Shown here in pieces: positions 56,272-64,000 of a stretch of 64,000 bases of DNA. The notes below the pieces were generated by a model, which ran no database searches, was not told where the DNA came from, and saw only the letters and a list, made by a program, of their open reading frames with translations. The stretch is from contig CM048846.1 of NCBI GenBank assembly GCA_026545225.1, forward strand, positions 35,847,501-35,911,500, in the 5' to 3' direction. The first letter of the stretch is position 1; the number at the start of each line of letters is the position of its first letter. The translations under genes and the position numbers were made by a program. This DNA is from Cornus controversa. Taxonomy: Eukaryota; Streptophyta; Magnoliopsida; Cornales; Cornaceae.

Positions 56272-57212
56272 ATTGTAAGCTTAATTTTGCCCTTTTTATC
56301 AAAATATAATTTAACCACTCGCAAGAGCACGAATCTTTGTAGATAAGGTTCTATATAGACGGTATCGATCCCACGAGGACTAGTCGCAATTGTCTTAAAG
56401 AAAGATTAATTCCACTTTAATCCTAAAAATAGGTTTTTGAATTTTTGTTTATAAAACTATTGCATAAATGAAATAACAATAAAATTAAAGGGTAAAGGAT
56501 GGGAGAGAGAACTAGGGTTGGTTTCCACCACTAGCCATTCACATGTTCATAAGTGTAGCAAGCATGGGATTCATTAATTAAATGCCTAACAATGTCATTA
56601 GGCTTGTGACCTCAATGACATATCAAAAGATCAATGTGTTTGTCCACCTATCATAATCCATCTTCAACAAGCATAGCTCTTCAACCTAACTAACTATCTA
56701 ATTACCCTACTCTCTAAGTGAACCTACATGCATCCAAGCTACCTTATCTTGGCATGGTTTATACAAACAAACACAACACATTCATTTAAACACTATTATC
56801 TAGCCATCATTTGCACTTCTTGTGGAATATGCAAATGTTGTGCATTCACATGAAGATTATACTCTAAGACAAGAATAAAACCAAAATCATATGAATATAT
56901 AAAAGAAATGTATTAGTGTACATGATCACTAGGCTAAATAATCAACATTTAATTACAAATCCCAAGTGCTACAAAAATGAACATGTTTACATGGCTAGGG
57001 GCTTCAACAACACCCTAGTATAGAAGTTAGTTGCTCATGGTTGCCTTGCACTCTTCCATTGATGAAGAAGATGAAGCTTCTTGGTCTGGTTCAGCTTCTC
57101 CTCTTCCTCTCCCGAAAGTCTCTCTTTTGATGGTCTGATGTGTGTTGAGAGATATATGAGATATATGGCTTTTTGGTGCTTTAAGGCTTCCTTTTTCAAC
57201 CTTGGGGCCCAC

Positions 57213-57256
57213 CATATATATATATATATATATATATATCAATATATATATCCCTT
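57213..57256. repeat. (TA)n microsatellite in LTR E
   Basis: About 14 TA units followed by CAATATATATATCCC. On the minus strand it lies about 130-165 bp downstream of the palindrome cluster and could serve as a TATA region. Confidence 0.8.
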
Positions 57257-57380
57257 CTATCAAGAAGGTCCCCAAGGGTCTTGTTCAAGTCAGACAATCC
57301 CCCTAAGTCGTGCAAAAAGGGAGATTTTGTTGCAAGTGGGAGAGCAGGTGAGCAAGTGGCCAGGTGGCTTCTGCAGAATC

Positions 57381-57488
57381 TCGATCAATCGAGATTGGAT
57401 CTCGATTGATCGAGATTTTGATCAATCGAAGTAAGATCTCGATCAATCGACATCTCGATTGATCGAGATCAACATCTCGATTTATCGA
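57381..57488. repeat. Palindrome cluster in LTR E
   Basis: Six TCGATNNATCGA-type sites start at 57381, 57402, about 57418, 57439, 57455 and 57477, so spacing alternates between about 21 and 16 bp. Confidence 0.85.
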
Positions 57489-57677
57489 GATGCCTTTGGC
57501 TGCATTTCTGATTTTTGTTCTTCAGCTGCAAATAGCCTCAAACTTTGCTCCTTTCACTACAAGACCTGCAATACATCAAAAACACAAAAATACCGTAAAC
57601 ATATCTCGGTAATCATAAAAACAAAACTAACATATGCAATAAAGAGGGTTCAAATGCATAGAAGTGAACACTTATCA

Positions 57678-57690
57678 CACCCCCAAACTT
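57678..57690 (-). promoter_or_regulatory. Polypurine tract of E
   Basis: AAGTTTGGGGGTG on the minus strand, abutting the LTR. The hairpin at 57695-57714 lies 4 bases away. Confidence 0.82.
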
Positions 57691-59475
57691 ACATATTGCT
57701 AGTCCCTTAGCAATGCAATATTACAAAAATGAAATTAACTATCTTATACAAAAGTTTAATCATGCTCAGTCATCAACTAGAAAAAGGGCGATCATCCGTT
57801 TATTTCACAATTGGCAAATGCAACAAGTATTACAGAACTATGCGGTCATTAGCAAAAATGGACTTTCACAAGCTACAAATAAACGACGGTCCCCACATAA
57901 TGGCCAGTCCGAACAAACATACCAATTCCGACCCCAAAATCATCTTTGAAAAGTGAACATGCATTCTAACACGTGGCTTTTGTCATAGTTGGAGAAGAAA
58001 AAGAACAAATCTGTTTTTAAGAGAAAAACTCATTGCAAACGCTCGACACAGCTGTTCATTATTACAAAATTTCATGATTGCTTATGTGCGGATGATAGTG
58101 CAATGCTTAGCTCTTTTTGCTTTCTTGTAAGCCCATGTAGCGGCATTGGGCCAATGACTCCCAAACCAATTGGCTTTAGGGCATTAGGTGAAGAAACACC
58201 CCTCGGACTTAAAAACCGAGCTTACAAGGCGATGAACTTAAGCAAGCCACCCGCTTATTATTGCTCAACCTTGCACACTTATACGCGAATACTCCCCGCT
58301 TTGAGCCACAGAAATCCGTTTTATTGAGTGAAAAAGGCTTATTGCATTATTTTATAATATTTTTTTTTTACAACAACCGGAAGAACTTATTCTCTAAGTT
58401 GTTCAGATAAAAACAGAAATTTACAAAATTCTCCATCAGACTTAGACCCCACAATTTAAAATGCATGTGTGCAAATTTGTGCGGTTAAGGACAAATTTAG
58501 GGCAAGAACTATACGTGCTCATATTTGGACAAAAATGTAGACCGTTCTAGCCTACTATATAGCTTGCAAAAGTGCGGGTATTTACAATGTTAAAGTTCTT
58601 AACTACCTGCTGCATTTACCTCGGACATTTATTCGAATGAACTTCCTTTAAAAACCAAGACATCATAGCAAGCATGCAAAAATATCAAGAAAACTGCTCT
58701 ACAATGACACTCAATACTAAGACTGAACATTGCATGCATATGCAAGTGCTATAGCATACCGCACCCCCAAACTTATATGCAACATTGCCCTCAATATTTG
58801 GACAAGAAGAACAAGGAAAGAAGTTACAAGGATTGCAGAATGCGACAAAAATGGTATTCCACAGTAACGGTCATCCTGCAAATAAGAAAAACCTGCACAG
58901 AACACCAACTAGATACCACGAGCATTAAAAGGAACAAAAAGTATATGAAAAGAGCATAATAAAATAATTATACACAAATGGACAATGTCAAGATCACTGC
59001 ATATCTAAGGGTCTGAACTGGTGTTTCCCAATTGTCTAAGAGGTCTATGCGATAAGATATTGACTATCCAGGCACGCTAACGTATAGCATGCAAAGGGGC
59101 TACCTTTCTTTATTACCGCCATACTGCGTTAAAGCAATCTCAACAGTATTGGGAATTTAAACCAGGCGGTAATAAACGGAAATCATCAACTGAATCGCAT
59201 ATAATAATTAGGCAAGTGGTACTACATACATAGTCAAAGTATAAAGAACAGATATATTGACAGAAAGCAAAAATAAAGACAGGAAAGATAACACATGGTA
59301 TAACAGAAAAGATAAATGTATTCTATAAATATGAAAATGAGTTTAGTACAAAGTGTACATGCATCTGGAATACTCATAAAAAACTAAAAATGAAAGAAAA
59401 CATAGCCAACATGGCCTATCAAACATAAAGAAAGAAAAATACAGAAAGTAAAGCATAATGGACAAATAAAAGCAG
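57691..59475 (-). other. 3' noncoding region of E
   Basis: No coding sequence. A PPT-like tract preceded by TTGAGGGCAATGTTGCA lies near 58765-58795 (complement), equivalent to the second internal tract of C. The remainder is poorly conserved with C. Confidence 0.65.
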
Positions 59476-60699
59476 CTACTCGAGGGCGGGTGGTGGTGGT
59501 GGTGGCTCGGTGGGAGTAGAGGTGGAGGTGGAAGCTCGTCCGGCAAGCAGGAACTGCAGGTCCTGCCGGAAGGCACGGAACTCGTCTAAAATAGCCCTCT
59601 AACCCTGTGCCAGAGATGAAATGTTCGTCCGAATGCCTGCCAGCTGACTCTGCGTCACCTGGACATGCTCGTCAAAACCCTGCTAGAGCCGCTCTACGTC
59701 AGCCGCCAGGTAGGAGTAGCCTGTCGCTAGGATGTCATACCGCTCTGCAGCAATATCCATCTCCTCCTCCTCCATCTCCTCATCATTGGACCCATCCCCT
59801 GCAGGCTCTCCCTCCTCCATCTCCACCGGGGCATCCATATCTACATCGTCTGGTGGATCACCCTGGTGGTCCTGTCGCTCTAAGTGTCACCTCACCCGCT
59901 CCCACTGAGTAGATGTGAAGCGGGCGGGCGGTGCCAACTGAACGTCAGTATCACTGACCGGTATACTGGCACGGCTCAGAAAAGCGGCGACAAGGAAAGG
60001 AAAGGGAAGCTGCCAACTCACTACTCGCCGCATCCTCTTATTGACGAGGTCGTCCCAGATCTTGAACATCTGCCCCCATACCAGTGACGGGACAGAAAAC
60101 CACGTGCCCGTGTGGAAAGCATAGAGGCAACGGAGGAGGTCGCCTCGGCACTCTGCCACGTGCTGCAGGGGACACGCGTTCTTGATGAGAACGGTGTCCA
60201 GGAACCATAATCTGCTCGGGCACATCGATTTAGACATGCAATTGTGACTGGGCGTGGTAAACGCCCTGCCACACATGTCCATCACGATGGAGAACAGTGT
60301 CAAGTCTGCTGGAAGGACGGCCCTGTAAAGCGGTCGACCATCCTGGTCAACCATATCTGGCGGCTGCTGGTGAGGGATGCCGAGCATCTGTGCAATCCGG
60401 CTCGGCGTAATAGTGATCATCGTGGTGCCGACAACCATCTCTAATGTGTCTGGCGCTGTGCAGGAGTAAGTCATGCGCTCGTAGAAGACCTGCACTAAGC
60501 GCTCGTGTGCCACGTCAGTGGGAGGCACACACAATTGGTCAAGGCGACGCCTCTTGAGCTCGGTGACAGTCCATGCGCTATCGGGATGCGTCTCGAACTC
60601 TCTCAAGTCAAATATCTGCTCCGGCTGAAACTTCCGAGAACGGAAGGCTCGCCCGGGCACGTCTCGAACAGAACCGGGGGCATTCTTCACCCTTGCCAT
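59476..60699 (-). pseudogene. ORF2 of element E, three premature stops
   Basis: From ATG 60699 to a TAG at 59476-59478 is 407 codons, the same length as C's ORF2 though sequence is much diverged. Shared core: FYERM, PSRLWFLDTVLIKNACP, FHTGTWFSVPSLVWGQM. The C-terminal half is acidic (DEEMEEEEMD), then helical, then a Pro-rich tail (EPPPPPPALE). Three stops interrupt: TGA just after QWERVR (about 59887), then TAG near 59685 and TAG near 59600. Each is one C-to-T or G-to-A change from a sense codon. No signal peptide or membrane segment is seen. Function unknown. Confidence 0.82.
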
Positions 60700-61915
60700 G
60701 ATCTCAGAGCAGTCTGTACTTTATTCCAAAAATTACGTAAATAAAAGATAAAATAAGAGGAATACTAAACTAAGAATAAACTAAAAGAAAAAAAATGAAA
60801 ATGATGTCCTAGTCCATGGTGCTGACACATGTATTCAAAAGAATTCGATCTCAAAGAGGCAACTTGAGCGGATGCAACCGAAACGATGGGTCGTGGTTGC
60901 AAACCATACAATAAGCATTCGAAGCAAAAAGAGTGTAATATCTCACCCATACATGCATTCCTACCCCCCCGAAACACGCAAAATCTCATTACGAATATCG
61001 CAAATGAACCCATCCAACCCAACATCAACTGTCTATGTTTCTTATGCCATAAAACTATCAAAAATAGCAAGAAAGTACGCAAAATGTAGCCATACATCAC
61101 TTACCTCAAGGTGAAGATGATGAACGACACACAAAGATGAAAACCCAACTCGCAGCCGCGAAGAGAAGGGCGTGAGTGTGCTCGCTGCGATCTCGGACTA
61201 TGTCGAACAGCGGTGGATGGTCGGGGATGGAAGATCAAGCACGCGACAGTGCTCGGGAAAAGCCTGGGATCGCTCGGAGAAGAGAAGAAGTCGGATGGTC
61301 TTTTGAAATGAGAGGGAAGCCCAACGGTTTAAATACTAATTCTGCTCACGTGCAGGCATCGCGTGCATCTCGATTGATCGAGATGTGCATCTCGATCAAT
61401 CGAGATTTTGATTGATTGAAATCCCACTTCGATCAATCGAGATCAGCTTCGATCAATCGAGACTTTACTTCGATTAATCGAGAATTTACTTCGATCAATC
61501 GAAATCCCATTTCGATCAATCGAAATTTCGATCGATCGAGGACCTATCGAAGTGCTATCGAAGAATACTACCTCTCGGTACTTTGGATTTGGCAACTCTC
61601 TGCAATATCTCGATCAATCGAGACTGAAATCTCGATCAATCGAAATCTCGATTGATCGAGATCTTGGTTTCGATCAATCGAGATGCTCAAAAACAGCTAG
61701 CTTAAGTTATGCTTCATGGACTTGGATTTTTGGGACTTAGATACAAAATTGCTTAGATACAAAACCTACTTTGGATTAAAAGGGACATCATGGAAGCATG
61801 ATAGCTACCATGGCTACGCCACCTTACACGTCTATGGCATAACGATTGAATCGGCTCACGAGTCAAAATATACGGGATCCGTCAAAGTGATGACATCCAC
61901 GTATTCGGTGGTGAC
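60700..61915 (-). promoter_or_regulatory. Pol-ORF2 spacer of E with 13-copy palindrome array
   Basis: TCGATNNATCGA-type sites start at 61370, 61392, 61408, 61429, 61449, 61470, 61491, 61512 and 61528, then 61610, 61632, 61648 and 61670. A TATA-like TATTTAAA (complement of 61328-61335) lies about 35 bp beyond the array toward ORF2. The order palindromes, TATA, ORF2 repeats that of B, C and D although the palindrome core differs (TCGATCAATCGA here, GATCGATC there). Confidence 0.6.
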
Positions 61916-64000
61916 TTAGTCATCCACGTACACTTTTAAGCGCTGCCCATTTACTTTGAACAACGAGCCGTCTTTCAAGTCCTTCAATTCCACCGCTCTG
62001 TGGGGAGCGACGGAATTAACCAAAAATGGACCATCCCAACGGGAGCGGAGTTTTTCGGGAAACAAATGGAGGCGTGAATTGTACAACCATACTTTTTGGC
62101 CCGGAGAAAACGTTTTGACTCGAATATTACGATCATGAAAGGCTTTGGACTTTGCCTTATAGATTTTAGCGTTCTCATACGCGTCATGTCGCAATTCTTC
62201 CAATTCATTTAATCAAAGCTTTCGATTAGAACCGGCCTTTTGCATGTCAAAATTGAAAGTTTTAGTGGCCCACATAGCTTTATGCTCCAATTCAATCGGA
62301 AGATGGCACGCTTTGCCATAAACCAACCGGTAAGGTGACATTCCAATGGGAGTTTTATACGCGGTTCGGTATGCCCATAATGCATCGTTTAGTCGCAATG
62401 ACCAATTTTTTCGGTCAGGCCGAACAGTTTTCTCAAGAATGTTCTTAATCTCCCTATTGGATACCTCTACTTGGCCACTAGTTTGAGGATGGTACGGGGT
62501 GGCTACTTTGTGTGTGACGGAGTATTTGGTAAGCAAGGTTCGAAGGAACCGGTTACAGAAATGTTTACCTCCGTCACTGATGATGGCCTGAGGCGTACCA
62601 AACCGGCTAAAAATATTAGCTTGAATGAACTTAACCACGATTGCGTGATCATTGGCTTTGGTAGCAACGGCCTCTATCCACTTAGATACGTAGTCCACCA
62701 CCACAAGTATGTACTCATGACCAGTAGAGGGTGAAAATGGTCCCATGAAGTCAATGCCCCACACATCAAATATCTCACTAATAAGAATAGGGTTAAGAGG
62801 CATCATGTCCTTCCGAGACATCACGCCGAGGCGCTGACATCGCTCACAAGAGCGGCAGAATGAATATGCATCCCGATGAAGTGTTGGCCAAAAAAATTTG
62901 CATTGAAGAATTTTTACTGTGATTTTCTTAGCACTAAAGTGTCCCCCACAAGCGAGTGTATGACAAAATTTGAGAATGCTTTGGAATTCACTGTTGGGTA
63001 CACACTTACGAATTATTTGATCGGGACAATATTTGAACAATTGAGGATCGTCCCAATAATATGATGGTGATTGGGAGAGAAAACGATCCTTCTCTTGTTT
63101 GGTCCAAGAAGATGGTATTTTACCGGTTGCCAAGTAATTAACCACATCTGCATACCAAGGGATACTCTCTTGAGAAATGACAAAGAGTTGTTCATCCGGG
63201 AAGGATTCACAAATTGGAATGGAATTATGGAGGGATTCAACAAGAATTCTAGAAAGGTGGTCAGCCACCACATTTTCAGTTCCCTTTTTGTCTCTAATCT
63301 CAAAATTGAACTCTTGCAACAAGAGTATCCATCGGATCAACCTAGGCTTGGTGTACTTTTTGGCCAACAGATGCCGGTGGGCAGTATGGTTCGAATAGAC
63401 AATGACCTTTGAACCTAATAAATAAGCTCAAAACTTTTCCAATGCAAATACTACCGCAAGCAGCTCCTTTTCCGTTGTGGTATAATTGATTTGAGCCTCG
63501 GAAAGGGTTTTACTTGCATAGTAGATGACATGTGGCAGTTTGTCTACTCGTTGCCCTAAGACCGCACCCATGGCATAATTGGATGCATCACACATGATCT
63601 CAAATGGGAGAGCCCAATTTGGAGGGATTAGAATTGGAGCGGTTGTAAGCATGGTGCGGAGTTTTTCAAAAGCGTTAAGGCACGCTTCATCAAAGGTAAA
63701 GCAAGACTCTTTTTCAAGAAGGTGACACAAAGGCCGAGAGATCTTGCTAAAGTCTTTGATGAAACGGTGATAAAAGCCCGCATGCCCAAGAAATGAACGA
63801 ATCGCTCTCACCGTTGATGGCGGAGGAAGTTTGGAAATGAGTTCAACCTTGGCTTTATCAACCTCGATTCCTCTCTTAGACACAATGTGCCCTAGGACAA
63901 TACCCTCTTGAACCATAAAATGGCTCTTTTCCCAACTAAGAATTAGGTTGGTCTCTCGACATCGTTTGAGAACACGGGATAGATTTTGGAGGCATGATTC
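61916..64000 (-). pseudogene. pol: Pol of E: RT end, RNase H, integrase
   Basis: One frame from the window edge to the TAA at 61916, interrupted by TGA at 63428 (CGA in relatives, after LEKF) and TAA at 62213 (CAA in relatives, after NRKL). RT's last part has GHIVSKRGIEVDKAK and SFLGHAGFYHRFIKDF. RNase H: CDAS, TTEKE, but the usual YTDH reads YSNH, so a catalytic Asp is Asn. Integrase: CHTLACGGH and CERC, then [14 protein letters not shown] and QVEVSNRE, then the GPF module. The 5' end lies outside the window. Confidence 0.88.

Larger units (their letters stand above)
56272..57677 (-). repeat. 3' LTR of E
   Basis: It starts TGATAAGTGTTC at 57677 (minus strand), like LTR A. It contains a TCGATNNATCGA cluster (57381-57488) and a TA microsatellite. 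The inner end is uncertain: TG dinucleotides at 56273 and 56288 are both possible termini. Confidence 0.7.
56272..64000 (-). mobile_element. Athila-type element E, minus strand, runs off the window
   Basis: From right to left: RT end, RNase H, integrase, a palindrome-rich spacer, ORF2, 3' noncoding region, polypurine tract and 3' LTR. E is clearly diverged from C and D in ORF2 and noncoding DNA. It retains the tract AAGTTTGGGGGTG and the adjacent ATTGCTA/TAGCAAT hairpin. Pol has two premature stops and ORF2 three. Confidence 0.87.

Noticed and set aside
61370..61681. Regularly spaced repeats resembling a CRISPR array
   Set aside because: Repeats are 12-bp palindromes about 21 bp apart in a plant retrotransposon spacer, with no cas genes and no spacer-repeat structure of CRISPR length.
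1..64000. tRNA or rRNA genes
   Set aside because: Only primer-binding sites complementary to tRNA 3' ends were found (18531, 19079, 30342); no cloverleaf-forming gene was seen.

Overview
This is a stretch of flowering-plant nuclear DNA made almost wholly of nested, mostly decayed LTR retrotransposons. Three lineages are recognisable from protein motifs and termini. The first is Athila-type Ty3/gypsy, with a tRNA-Asp primer site, a CCHC/DLGAS gag-protease, and an extra ORF after pol (called ORF2 here). The second is Ty3/gypsy chromoviruses, including Tekay-like elements with a chromodomain. The third is fragments of Ty1/copia. I found no convincing host protein gene, no rRNA or tRNA gene, no CRISPR and no bacterial-type operon. 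The species cannot be named from this window.

Layout. 1-~5017: 3' half of Athila element A (RNase H, integrase, long 3' noncoding region, LTR). ~5018-5619: minus-strand fragment of a large LTR (R). 5620-15100: decayed Tekay-like element T1, split at 9232-11529 by a solo LTR (S2) with a 5-bp target duplication. 15101-~16760: probable copia noncoding DNA, minus strand. 16761-17536: unassigned, with a 114-bp tandem duplication. 17537-43769: Athila element B, the outer shell of a nest. B's gag is split first by chromovirus K (18701-28299), which is itself split by a 4.26-kb solo LTR (S1, 22404-26666). It is split again by Athila element C (28834-39561), which has read-identical 1503-bp LTRs and a perfect GTTCC target duplication. 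43770-~46050: unassigned, possibly host-derived. ~46050-47516: minus-strand Tekay-like fragment T2. ~47517-48924: divergent Athila LTR F. 48925-~53828: Athila D, minus strand, with its 3' LTR, 3' noncoding region and broken ORF2. 53829-~54840: copia gag remnant. 54841-~56271: unassigned AT-rich DNA with a chromovirus pol-tail relic. ~56272-64000: Athila E, minus strand, with LTR, 3' noncoding region, ORF2 and pol running off the window.

How the parts work together. C is the youngest element. It carries one uninterrupted 1264-codon gag-protease-integrase frame from which reverse transcriptase and RNase H are missing, plus an intact 407-codon ORF2. Because it transposed recently without its own polymerase, it was most likely copied by an autonomous relative. 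Three structural patterns are not explained by the usual element map. (1) Phased TCGATNNATCGA or GATCGATC palindrome clusters lie about 30 bp upstream of a TATA-like box before ORF2 in B, C, D and E, which suggests an internal promoter. (2) A series of stem-loops ends just before the polypurine tract in A, C, D and E, and its upstream stems survive in B. (3) The solo LTRs S1 and S2 carry hairpin arrays in which the loop motif is conserved while the stems differ but remain self-complementary.
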